Assembly: GCA_030998225.1 (NCBI GenBank)
Contig: JAPYXD010000704.1
Location: forward strand, 2,852,001 to 2,916,000
Length of the DNA stretch: 64,000 bases
DNA from: Diplolepis rosae
Lineage: Eukaryota; Arthropoda; Insecta; Hymenoptera; Diplolepididae
Direction: 5' to 3'
The notes below the pieces were generated by a model. The model saw nothing but the letters and a program-made list of their open reading frames with translations, had not been told where the DNA came from and did no database searches. Positions 12,121 through 21,810 of this stretch are shown here, in pieces. Every line of letters begins with the position of its first letter. Positions within the stretch are counted from its first letter, which is position 1. The translations under genes and the position numbers were made by a program.

Positions 12121-13885
12121 TTAAAGTTTTTGAAATATGTAACATTTTTTATGAAATGTCGTTTTCGAATCCCAAGTGCGAATAAAAGGTTTCATTGTTT
12201 GAAAAGAAATCATGCCTAAATTTGGATACGAAATTACATCATAAGATTTCTCTGCTGTGAAGGAAAGTTGAAGAATATTTCGTTCAAATAAAGTGCTTCG
12301 AAACAAATTTTTTAATATATATTTTATTATATTTTTTCAATATATTAGTGTAAATAAAGGGTTAAAATATTTAATAAATATATACATATACACTATATTT
12401 AAATATGCATACAAAATAAAACTGAAATTTCTTTGGTATGAAGCAAAATTATTAATTATTTAACGCACTTTTTTGAATGATAGTTTTATCGATAAACATT
12501 ACGGAAATCCCTGTTAAAATTAACATTTTGAAGAAAATTTCTTATTTTATCAGTTTAACAGGCATTCCTTAGCGAATTTATAAGTTGCACATCAGAAAAA
12601 ATTTTAGTAAAATTTACAGGAAGTTCAATACTTATTTTTACAAATTGAATTTTGAGTAGATATATTACCAGAAATCTGGTGCAATGAACAGTTTTTTTGT
12701 ACAGTCCACTTAACTTCCAGTGAAATCTACCAAACTTGATTTTTTTCGTATCTGATAGATTTCACTGCATGCTAAGGGAAACGTACAGAAAATATGTATA
12801 CATGCACATGCATCAACTTTTGTTTCCAAAATTTTGGAAATGGTAAAGAAGATAGAAACGGTCATAGATAGACTACTTTTGGTTTTGACAAAGAAACAAA
12901 ATTTTCTGATACATATTTTTTTTTAATTTAAGTTTTTTTAATTTCGAAACCGCAGTAGTATATCTACGTCCGTTTTTATCGTCTTTATCATTTCGCAAAT
13001 TTTGAGCAGAAAATACCTAGCTCTTAAATACTTCAATACATTTCCTAAAAAGCTATTTTTTTCCATTCTATAGAGTTTTTGAATTTTCAAATTAAGAGTC
13101 TCTGCATATACAACAAAAACACAATATTTATTTTAAACTTGAACCTCATATTTATTGTAAAACACAATTTTGTGCATAATTTTTAAATTACAATAATAGA
13201 TTTAAAAGATACACAAAGTTTAAATCGATATATATTTTTTTAATTATTAACATTTATTGACTTTCAAATGTTAATGCAAAATCATATTTCAAGTGTCTAA
13301 ATCATTCTAAAAATTTAACAAAATTTTTCAGGTATTTTTTTTGGGCAAATATTTTTCAAAATATATGAAATCAAATAATTTAAGTTATTATTAAATAATT
13401 TAAATTTAAATTAAATATTCCATAAATAATGAATTGGCGTGTCTTTTGCGCTTTTTTTGCGTGGAGTCAGGAAAAACATACATAATTTTACTGAGTCAAC
13501 AATTTTAAATAGTTATAGCACAAAATTTTTGCAAATTTAGTAGATATTTTAATACAATTCACCGCTTTTTGGAAAGTATAATACATTTGCTGATAATCAT
13601 TACCAAAATGCCAGTAAAATTAATAAAATAAGCAATTATCTTCAAAATGTTGATTTTAACAGGCATTTCCGTAATATTTATCGACAAAACTATTATTTAA
13701 ACAAAATTTGTTTCGAAGCATTTTATTCAAACGAAACAGTCTTCAACTTTACTTTATAGCAGAGAAATCTCATGATGTAATTTCGTATCCAAATTTAGGC
13801 ATGATTTTTTTTTAAACAATGACACCTTTTATTCGCATTTGGGATTCGAAAACGACATTTCATAAAAAATGTTACATATTTCAGT
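12121..13885. repeat. Foldback-like inverted repeat, arms about 190 bases plus inner arms
   Basis: The arm at about 12125-12310 (GAAATATGTAACATTTTTTA, CCCAAGTGCGAATAAAAGG, TTTGGATACGAAATTACATC) recurs inverted at about 13700-13885. A second inner pair (TTAACATTTTGAAGA near 12520, TCTTCAAAATGTTGATTTTAA near 13640) follows. The unit could be a long-TIR element nested in the 3.8-kb element, or part of its own structure. No coding frame is present. Confidence 0.6.
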
Positions 13886-14700
13886 CAGTTCCACGATCTG
13901 AGAACACTTTTGCTAGCCTGTGTCTGCTGCGGCGAGTTAACCGAGCAAGAAGGAAGAAGAGTTGGAAAAACTGACCGCGGCACAGTGAAACGCAGTAACG
14001 CACGATCTGGCCACAGCGATTCCCTGACTAAACCTTAAATTCCCTGACTTTTCCCTGACTTTTCCAGACCACTACGATTTCCCTGACTTTTCCCTGACTT
14101 CCCTGACTTGTGGCAACCCTGGAATGTATGTAAAGTATCTTATTCGAGATATTTGATTGATTATATTTCCCATATTTTTCATAGTTACAAGTTTCAAGTT
14201 TGAAAATTATTGACAGGGTTTGAAAACTTATCTTGCCACAAATTATGAAGGTCGTCTTGCTTTAAAGTCTGGACAACATTTAAACAAATCATGTCGGATG
14301 CACTTGGCACGATCTGTTGTCGAATACCTGTTTCAGAATTATTCACATACAAATGTGTAAGTTATATGTTTATTTATTTTACAATAAATTCCATATTGCA
14401 ACATCAGAGTGGATTCTAGACTCGAAAACTGGGAATCTGTCGAGACCGAAATAGAGTGAGAAGTGGCAGTGAATTTAAGTGAATTTCTTTTCAAGTTGAG
14501 ATATTTTCTAATGTTTAATTGAAAAATGGATTTCATTTTTAGTATAACTTGATGTCATATGCAATTTCTGTTGAATGCGAATCCACATCTTTTAAAATTT
14601 CTAATGTTGAATTTCGGATTCTAATTTATTTAATTTAGAGGACTGTAATGCTTCGAAATTTTTTATTATTAAACATTTAAATTATTGGATCTATAACTTA

Positions 14701-15744
14701 ATTCGTGCGGTTTGCTAAGAGATGGCGTAACTTGATTATTATTCCATCGTTCCAATAATCCGAACATGAGTTGGAAAGCTACTGTCATTGTGCGTCTTTT
14801 TCAGTATATGTCATTCATTTGAAGCGTAAACAACAATAATTTTTTTTCACTCAAATATGTCGAACTTTGTGCCTGAAAAAGTGTTTTTGCGCGGAGTTCT
14901 TCTTCATTACTTTAATATGAAGAAAACTGCTGCCGAAAGTCATCGTATTTTGGTGGAAGTTTATGGTGAACATGCTCTAGCTGAGTGAACATGCCAAAAG
15001 CGGTTTGCACGATTTAAAAGTGGTGAAATTGGCTTGGAAGACGAAGAACGTTCTGGGCAGCCAAACAAGTTTGAAGATGATGAACTAGAAGCATTACTCG
15101 ATAAACATTGTTGCCAAACACAAGAAGAGCTCGCAGAATCTTTGGGAGTCACTCAAGCAGCCATTTCAAAACGTTTAAAAGTAGCCGGATACATTCAAAA
15201 GCAAGGAAATTGGGTTCCAAATGAACTCAAGCCGAGAGACGTTGAAAGGCGGTTTTGCATGTCCGAAATGCTGCTGGAATGCCACAAGAAGAAGAAGTCA
15301 TTTTTGCATCGGATTGTTACTGGTGATGAAAAATGGACCCATTACGATAACCCCAAGCGCAAAAAATTATATGTGAAACCCGGCCAACGATCCAAATCAA
15401 CGGCAAAGTCGAATATCCATGGCGCGAAGGTAATGCTCTGTATTTGGTGGGATCAGAAGGGTGTTATATTATTATAGCCCAGACCTTGCCCCTTCAGACT
15501 ACATTTTGTTCCGGTCGATGCAGAACGCCCTCACTGGAATACGGTTCACATCAGAACAGGGTATTAAAAATTGGCTTGATTCATTCTTGGCCTCCAAGCC
15601 GGCGCAGTTCTTTTGGGATGGAATCCACAAATTGACAGAAAAATAGGAAAAAGTCATAGCTTCAGATGGGCAATACTTTGAACAATACTATTGAACATGT
15701 TTTTCTTAAATAAACGTTCAAATTTTGAAAAAAAACGCACGAAT
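14701..15744 (+). mobile_element. Mariner element, 1044 bp, TA duplication
   Basis: The left end is ATTCGTGCGGTTTGCTAAG after TA (14699-14700). The right end is TTTGAAAAAAAACGCACGAAT before TA (15745-15746). It sits in an intron of the SAM-domain gene. It is shorter than a full mariner because about 240 bases of the catalytic region are deleted. Confidence 0.85.
14857..15694 (+). pseudogene. Mariner transposase with internal deletion and stops
   Basis: It starts at ATG 14857 (MSNFVPEKVFLRGVLLHYFN). A TGA interrupts the N-terminal domain after GEHALAE. The frame then runs from 15034 through DEERSGQPNKF, the second helix-turn-helix (QEELAESLGVTQAAISKRL), the WVPNELKP linker and VTGDEKWTHYDNPKRK, which carries the first catalytic aspartate. 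The motif CIWWDQKG is followed directly by YYSPDLAPSDYILFRSMQ, so the segment with the second aspartate (HDNARPH-type) has been deleted with a frame change. The C-terminus ends SDGQYFEQYY with a further TAG where the family has tryptophan. It is inactive. Confidence 0.9.
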
Positions 15745-16511
15745 TAAGTTATGGATCCAATACAGTTTCTTGATTTTGAAATGTTACAATTTTGCAGATT
15801 CTGATGTCATTGTGCAAACTCCACAATCTGCAGCAGCTTTCCAGTATTTACGGAATAACGTGGGTACTTATGAAGAACAGACAGATAATTGGAGACAGTG
15901 TTTACGAGAACATGTAGCTTACCTAGAAGCTCATTCTGTATATGAATATTTACTTCTCTTTCCTGCATTGAGAGTTCAATACGGCCATAAATTGTTATAC
16001 AAGATTTCGATGACATTTACCCAGAAAAGAAAAATGCTCTATATTCTGTTTGGCAACATCTAGCATTAGCGATTTTAAAAATCGCTGTTGGTAAAGGAGA
16101 TTTGTGCGAAAGTGTACCGGAAGACGTGAACGGTATGTAAATTTCTTATTTTGTACTGTTTCAAAATTTTTATTTACATAAAATTTCTTTTAAAATGATT
16201 AAAATTCCTTGATGAAGTTCGAAATATGTAATAAGTACTTGAAGTATTAATTGGTCAAATCCTCAATTCTTGATTTAAAATGTAATCCGCTGCAATTGTT
16301 TCAACTTTCTACATGCAGATCCCCAATCTTAAGGCTTGCATGTGAATCATTTATTGAATTCTCATTCTAGATCTGGAAAGATAGACTCGTTTAGGAATGA
16401 AGTCCGAAATGATAGCAGTGAAAGCGAAGACTTTGAAACCCATTTTTCACCGTGTAGGTATATACTCTCGGTGATTATCTATTTTTCCCCGTGCGTAAAT
16501 TGTTATAGTAT

Positions 16512-17279
16512 CACTCTAAAACAGATTATTGACTGTCAAACGATTCCTTTCACTATAGATGGATTTTCTATTCAAAATTGCCACGAGAGGAAATATTTTA
16601 ACAGTTAAAAGATTGTCGTTTCAAATGCTATCTTTTTACTGTCAAAGTATTTCCTTTGGTTTGGAAATAAAGTCATTTGTCGTACAAAGGAAATATAATT
16701 TCAAGGATAAAAGAAAACAAATTGTATAATATAACCTATAAGAAATGTACACAATCCGAACTTTGATAAATGCCAATATCAAATCTATCATTATCAATAC
16801 TATAACGATCCGTCTTAGATTTCAGCTTAAAGAAATTTTAAGATACAACTTTAAAGAAAAACATAATATTCAATGAAATTCAAGCATACTTTACAAAATC
16901 ATTTAAAAAAATGTCATTTGATAACCCTTCGAAGGTTAAAAGCATCAAAAATCAATAAATTTATAATACTTCGGTTGTCAGAAGTAATGAAAAATGAGGT
17001 TAAGCGCTGTTAAGCACAAGACGATGTACACTCATTCATGCGCAGGCGCACTTCGCCCGCTAGCCTACAAATTCAATCCTTTAATAGTTAAAGGATATCT
17101 TTTCATAGTCAAAAGAAATCGCTTATCGGTAAGACTATTTTCGTTTTGCAGTTTACAGATTATTTTTTTTTTTAACAGTGAAACGATTCTGTTGATAGAC
17201 AAAAGAAATATGCTTAATTTCAATAGATGCATTCTGAAAGGAACGCAATTTGACTATTAATAGACTTTTTTTGAGAGCA
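16512..17279 (-). mobile_element. CACTCTAAA-ended miniature element
   Basis: It begins CACTCTAAAACAGATTATTG and ends CTATTAATAGACTTTTTTTG followed by AGAG. Internal stretches match, in inverted orientation, the copies at 54670 and 56650: TCAAACGATTCCTTTCACTA, CCACGAGAGGAAAT, and GAAACGATTCTGTTGATAG. The short frames inside it are not genes. Confidence 0.6.
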
Positions 17280-17389
17280 TATAAGTTCTAACTAAAAGAT
17301 GTGCTCGTTTAAGTTGTGATTTTAACAATATACTTTTTTTCCGTGAATTATACTAACTCTCTAAAACCTGATTCCATTTTTCTTGCACG

Positions 17390-17710
17390 GGTGAGCAATT
17401 GATAGTGGGTCTTGAAACTCGAGTATAAAAAGGATCTCCTGCTGTACAGACAGACTTCTCTGTTAGTTGGACTTTAAGTAGGTGATAAATTAAACGCTTC
17501 ACCCTGCCCTTCAACCACCTCTGGTTCCTCGCGCGCCGGATTTAATAGAACTTTCTTTTCGCTAAAACTTTGTATCCTGAGTTAAGCTTTCGTTAAATAC
17601 TTCCCAAGCATCTAATTATTCAGTCTTGACTGAATTCTGCTCTTTTATTTCATCAGCCGCTTTCTATCGAGCTGTTAAGAACAACATCGGGTTTTATCTT
17701 AGTAGAAAAA
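17390..17710 (+). promoter_or_regulatory. TATA-containing block, possible LTR
   Basis: A strong TATA motif (GAGTATAAAAAGGATC at 17420) is followed about 25-30 bases on by ACAGACAGACTTCTCTGTTAG. Then comes a GC-richer, pyrimidine-rich stretch. This looks like the U3/R/U5 of an LTR retrotransposon. A gag-like fragment follows at 19440, after an inverted-repeat insertion. I found no TG..CA border pair or primer site, so a host promoter is not excluded. Confidence 0.35.
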
Positions 17711-17967
17711 ATCAGATTCCAAGTATTTCTTTATTATCTAGAGCGTTTTAATATGTTTTATAAAAAATACAGTGTTTTGCTCTTTTACAGACAATTTTAA
17801 AATAATTAGGAAGAACAAAAAGAGACTTCAACTAAATTGAATACGAAGAAAATACTGATAAATTAAGCATTTTAAGGCCATGGATCAACCAGTGATATTT
17901 TGATTTTAAAAATTGAGTGAAAAATTAATAATTTTGCAAATTTTTAGCAAGATACACTGCAGTTTAA

Positions 17968-18930
17968 CCATTCACATAAAAGCTTCTAATTTATAAAAAT
18001 TACCAATGAATTTTTTCCTTAGAATAACATGGAGGGTAACAAAATTCTGTAATTAATGGCCCCAAAACGAAATGTTTTAGTCCATTCTTAACAAAGATAT
18101 TGTCAAAGAAAGTATAAATTTAAAGCTTTTTTAAGTTTTGAATAACTCTTGAAATAATAGATATTTTTTAACTTTTCTTGACTCATTTCAAAATTGAATT
18201 TACGTAGAATGTCAGTAATGTGACAAGTCAGTTGTAATCAGTTTTCTTGAATGCAGCCAAAATCTGAGCTCAGAACAAAAAAGTTGTAAAACTTCAAATT
18301 TGTCAAATTATTTATGAAAGAAATTTCGAAAATAATTTTATTGTATTTTTTAATGATATTTTTAATGATTTTTAATGATATATTTTTTTAATATTATTAA
18401 TTTTTATCTTGCTATTGACTTCACAGTACTCCTATATTAGTTTAATTAAAATCACATACTTGACATAAGAAAAATGTACAATTCTTTAAAAAAATTGGTA
18501 CTTGAAAGAAAAAAACCATCGCAACTAAAATATGACAAAATTTGAATTTTATTTTGACAGAATCGTGACAAATTTTACAAATAATTATTTCTGATGTTTT
18601 GTGCAAATGTAGAAGGATTTAATAACTACAAGTATTTAGATATTGCTATTGATAATTTTGTGTTTATTAACTTTATAACTTTACCACAATTTTTATAATT
18701 ATTATAGAGTAAATAGAGAAAAAATATATTTTTGACCTGCAGAGGATGACATAATGTCATTGAAACGTCCTCATTTTGAAAGAAAATAAATTTGAGAAAC
18801 ATCCACTTGGTCCGAGGTTGGTCATTCTTCTTTCTCCAATGAAGAAAATTATTCGGACGTAAAATTATCTTCTTAATATAATCATTGTTAGTTATTTTAT
18901 AAATTAGAAGCTTTTATGTGAATGGTTAAA
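17968..18930. repeat. Inverted-repeat element, arms of about 34 bases
   Basis: TTAACCATTCACATAAAAGC at 17968 continues to TTATAAAA and recurs as an exact complement at 18896-18930. The 900-base interior is AT-rich and contains the GAAACGTC motif described at 18736. I see no protein. Confidence 0.6.
18736..18770 (+). ncRNA. Degenerate hammerhead-like motif, as in Penelope-like elements
   Basis: The order is CTGCAGAGGATGACATAATG, then TCATT and GAAACGTC. A CTGA(A)GA-type box, a short hairpin and GAAAC are the arrangement I recall from Penelope-like element termini, where a hammerhead ribozyme fold lies. The CTGATGA core is not intact here, so self-cleavage is unlikely. A similar motif lies on the minus strand at 28759-28795. 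Confidence 0.3.
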
Positions 18931-19439
18931 AGCAAGTGCCTGGCGACTTTAGTACAGCAGTGTATGTTTATTGAAAAACAAAATTCCAGTAAAAAGCCTT
19001 TCATAAACTAATTAAATACGAGTTATAATTACCAAATATTTGCTCAAATGAGTCACAGATCCTTAGATAGATGTACTTTAATACACAGTTAATTTCTCTG
19101 AAGTGAAGTAATAAACTTCTCGGAATAAAATAAATATTTTGCATCAGACTGAAACTGAGAACTTATTCTTCATTAATGAAAATAAGCCTCTAGTTTTAAA
19201 CTTTATCAACGAGTTAAAATATAAAAATCGTTAGAATCTCCTGAAAGTTTGCTTCCTAGTTTATTTTATTTCAGTTTGAAGGATTAAAAAAAAAAGAAAA
19301 TACTCCAAAGCCGGTGAGTAATTTAGTAGAAACGAAGTTCCACTTTGAGAGAAGAGCAAACGAGAGCAGGAAGTCTATTGAAAACGGTGACTCTGAGCTT
19401 CTGAACGCACGCGACACGATCTTTTGAACATCCCTGAAA

Positions 19440-19640
19440 ATGATAGTTGAAACAGAAGCAGATTTAAGGCTAGAGAACGTGGAGCTTGAGACAAAACTTT
19501 GCCGGTTGAGGGAGCGTGAGCTTTAGTGGGCGGTCCTACGGGATACCTGGAACTTTCGCAAGCGTCTGTCCAATCGGCATCGAGTATTACACGAGTGCAG
19601 ACCTTGGCTGATGCTTTCGTATCCGGAGCGTACGAAAAAT
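19440..19640 (+). pseudogene. Possible retrotransposon gag fragment
   Basis: From ATG 19440 a 28-codon frame encodes a charged, helical stretch (ETEADLRLENVELETK, then LCRLREREL) and stops at TAG 19524. A shifted frame directly after it reads VGGPTGYLELSQASVQSAS and ends EKL at about 19642. The coiled-coil start and base composition less AT-rich than the flanks suggest the N-terminal Gag of an LTR element, perhaps the one whose LTR-like block is at 17390. The identification is weak. Confidence 0.3.
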
Positions 19641-19884
19641 TATAACTTTTACTGGAATATAGCCGTGGTCAGACTTGCGCCCTAAACTTTGCCCCAATTT
19701 GCTTTCATTTTACTCACCAGTCATTTCGTGCTTTCTCTACTTTCGCAACCTTTTGTGTTCTGCTCTAACTTTTCGCTTGCGTTCACCACTCGCGGCACCA
19801 TAATGCATCATATTCGCATGTATATTACGTCTTTAATTCTCATGGCCCTTAGCTTTATGCTTCGGGCCATTAGATACACTGTTA

Positions 19885-21346
19885 CACATTTTTACATTCT
19901 CATCATGGATGAGAAGGTATTGGTTTTATGTGAAAAATGACTTTCGAAATTTTCATCAAATCTTTACGTTTTGAGACCCCCTGAGTCAGAAAAAAGGATT
20001 TTTACGAAAGTGTCTGTCTGTCTGTCTGTCTGTAGGTCGTGTGCGGCATAACTCTCGATAGAATTATCAGATTGAATTGAGCTTTGGTACACTTTATTGG
20101 AGCCGAAAAAGTAAGGACAAGTTCGTTAACCAGCCACATCCAATCAAAATTGAGGGGTTGAGCACTACTTTTGTGTTTTTGAAAATAATTTTTTGAAAAA
20201 ATCAAAAATTTCAATACTGGTTTTAGATAGTGCTCATAATGCTCTAAAAATTATCCTGATAATATTTTTTGATTAAATCAAAATTAGAAAAGTTACAGCA
20301 TATTCAAATTCGAAAAAAGTCAATATCAAAATTCCATTTTCCAGTTAAATTATACGAGATACGAAAAAACGTTATGATACAATATTATTTTCTACATAAA
20401 GTCCTACAAATTTTAATTGTAACATTCTTTCATAAGATGCATATTTTTCTTTTTAATTAAAAAAAAAAATATTGAAAATCCAAAATTTAATTTTTTAACA
20501 ATAATATTCGAAATACGAAAAAAACGTTAGAATACAAAGTTTGTTGTTTCAAAAATATCTACAAATTTTGTCTCACACAGTTTCTGATAAAACATATATT
20601 TTTCGTTTCAATTCCAAAAAATACGATTAAAATTCAAAAATTCCATTTTTTAGACAAAATATGTGAGATACAAAAAAAACTTTGAGATGAAAAATTGTTT
20701 GGCTAAATAAGGTCTACACATTCTGGTCGAGAAATTTCTCGACAGGATGTATATTTTAATTTTTTGATTTTTAATATTGAAAAAATTCGATTTTTTTCAC
20801 CAAAATATGTGAGATACGAAATAAGCGTTGTTCTGCAAAATCGTTTCCTTAAATAAAGTCTACGATTGTTTTTCCTTTTTAGATATGTGGAAGAAAGTAA
20901 ATTCTTTTAATCATGTAATTTATTAAAAAGTTATACTGAAATGTATACAGAAAATCGAGCGCGAAGCGCGAGCGCCACGATGAGAATGTGTTCCTTAAGG
21001 CTGATAGAGCCTTAAGTAAATTGAATTTCCTGTTTCACTTAAATTCAAAAAGAAATTGAGTGACTTTGAGAAAATGTGTAATTCACATCATCTGTAATAT
21101 TATTATAAAATTGGTTTGAGCTTCAGTATCAAATTATAATAAATAAACTTGAATGTATGTGAAGAGCACATGAACGAGCGCGAAGCGCGAGGTCCAGAAA
21201 GAACGGAGCGCGAAGCGCGACGTTCAAAAATTCTGGAGCGCGCAGCGCGACGATCGAGCGTACGGAGCGCGACGATCAAATCGCGCGCTCAAACTTGCGA
21301 GCGAAGCGCGCAATGAGAATGTGCCCGCGAAGCGGGCAGATTTTTT
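19885..21346 (+). repeat. Interspersed repeat family with GCGAAGC hairpins, copy 1
   Basis: It starts ACATTCTCATCATGGATGAG and contains a (TGTC)n microsatellite (20012-20035), GAATTGAGCTTTGG, and GGAGCCGAAAAAGTAAGGAC. It then has several diverged 130-base AT-rich units with GAGATACGAAAAAA. The 3' end is a GC-rich hairpin cluster finishing GCCCGCGAAGCGGGC before a T-run. Other copies are at 24806-25505, 55214-55690, 34340-34490 (3' end only) and, inverted, 36625-38215 and 51640-52010. It has no protein and no clear duplication. The 3' hairpin followed by T could fit a Helitron-like or Pol III end, but neither is proven. Confidence 0.65.
20951..21346 (+). repeat. Cluster of GCGAAGC mini-hairpins
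   Basis: GCGAAGC occurs at 20961, 21180, 21210, 21301 and 21327, each embedded in longer self-complementary contexts (AGCGCGAAGCGCGA; GCCCGCGAAGCGGGC). A variant GCGCAGC is at 21240. Another exact copy is at 25420, and a decayed one (GCGAAGT) at 34463. The d(GCGAAGC) sequence is known to form an unusually stable single-stranded DNA hairpin with a GAA loop. Confidence 0.75.
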
Positions 21347-21479
21347 TATTAAATTCAATATAAAAGTATATTAAATCATTTGTGTATACAGTATATTGAA
21401 TTTAATATACTTTCAAGTGTTGATAAAAAAAGGATATTTTCTAGATTTTATTGGTAACTTGTAAATCATTCAAACTGCC

Positions 21480-21810
21480 CTGGCGAAACTTTTGAATTGG
21501 AATTCAGTTCGAGCGAATCAGAGCTGTATTCCAAGCCATTTTGAAACAATCCGAAAAAAGTTTTGTATCTCGTTTCATAAAAAACACTCAAAAATCAATC
21601 CGAGGCATCGATCCGAATTAATACAAACCAAGTTTTCAATTAGAATCAATCCGAGTTTGGAATGATTCGTATTGAAAATTCGGTTGAGAACAATCCCAAC
21701 TAGGATTAAAAATTTGGTCTGGATTTACTCGGATTGAAACGGAATAAATCGGATTGATTTTTGAACGTTTTTCTTCAAACGAGATACAAAACATTTTTCG
21801 GTTTGGATCA
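21480..21810. repeat. Imperfect inverted-repeat element with AATCCGA units
   Basis: TTTTGTATCTCGTTTCATAA near 21560 is mirrored by TTCAAACGAGATACAAAACA near 21780. Between them AATCAATCCGAG and CTCGGATTGA units alternate in both orientations. It looks like a miniature element without coding capacity. Confidence 0.5.

Larger units (their letters stand above)
10333..14121. mobile_element. 3.8-kb element, CAGGGTTGCC ends, GAATG duplication
   Basis: It begins CAGGGTTGCCACAAGT and ends ACTTGTGGCAACCCTG. The 5-bp sequence GAATG sits immediately outside both ends (10328-10332 and 14122-14126). Subterminal regions hold repeated TCCCTGACTTT units at both ends. CAGGG termini suggest the hAT superfamily, where duplications are usually 8 bp, with 5-bp variants known, so the class is uncertain. 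No transposase was found; the interior holds a large inverted repeat (12121-13885) and a smaller palindrome around 10741-10875 (CCCTCAGTGAAAAAAT and its inverse). It interrupts the SAM-gene exon 3 at its splice donor. Confidence 0.7.
8878..16457 (+). mobile_element. CACTGAG-ended transposon carrying a SAM-domain gene; right end not found
   Basis: The left end, CACTGAGAAAACTGGAGTCT, is nearly identical to the ends of the miniature element at 7462-8072. About 478 bases inside it begins a spliced gene whose first two exons encode a SAM domain. A likely 5' untranslated exon ends near 9221 (CCAACTAATTG before GTAAGTACC). The element was later split by a 3.8-kb CAGGG-ended insertion (10333-14121) and a mariner (14701-15744). 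I could not find a matching right terminus before another miniature element starts at 16512. The gene could therefore be host sequence beside an element end, but the shared 410-base 5' segment with the miniature element argues that it was inside. Confidence 0.5.
9356..16457 (+). pseudogene. Multi-exon SAM-domain gene (SAMD3-like), broken
   Basis: Exon 1 is 9356-9431 (MADKNTFLKIMESW, in-frame TAA at 9398, then CGETIINTFQ). Exon 2 is 9900-10018 (DNEIDVESFLLLSDQDIRDM..., ending AAHLQS). Joined across a phase-1 intron they give a sterile alpha motif with its five-helix spacing. Exon 3 is 10140-10330 (NRLLLLLSTDVEVEEG...) and ends at a GTATGT donor now split by a transposon. Exon 4 is 14217-14356 (GLKTYLATNYEGRLALKSG...). 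Exon 5 is 15798-16132: open to about 15990, then needs a frame shift to read DFDDIYPEKKNALYSVWQHL. A weaker exon 6 lies at 16371-16457. The exon 5 region (FPALRVQYGHKL, then DFDDIYPEKKNAL) resembles from memory the C-terminal region of SAMD3-like proteins, which are multicopy in some animals. All introns have GT..AG borders. SAM domains mediate protein or RNA contacts; function here is unknown. Confidence 0.6.

Noticed and set aside
15807..16016. 69-residue minus frame
   Set aside because: Antisense shadow of SAM-gene exon 5, which has splice signals and family resemblance on the plus strand.
20012..20035. TGTC/GTCT run as a CRISPR-like or regulatory array
   Set aside because: A simple microsatellite inside an interspersed repeat; CRISPR arrays are not expected in a eukaryote and no spacers exist.
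20002..20214. 70-residue minus frame also seen in part at 55282-55476
   Set aside because: Similarity between the two follows from the shared repeat DNA; the frames carry no recognised domain and are broken in copy 2.
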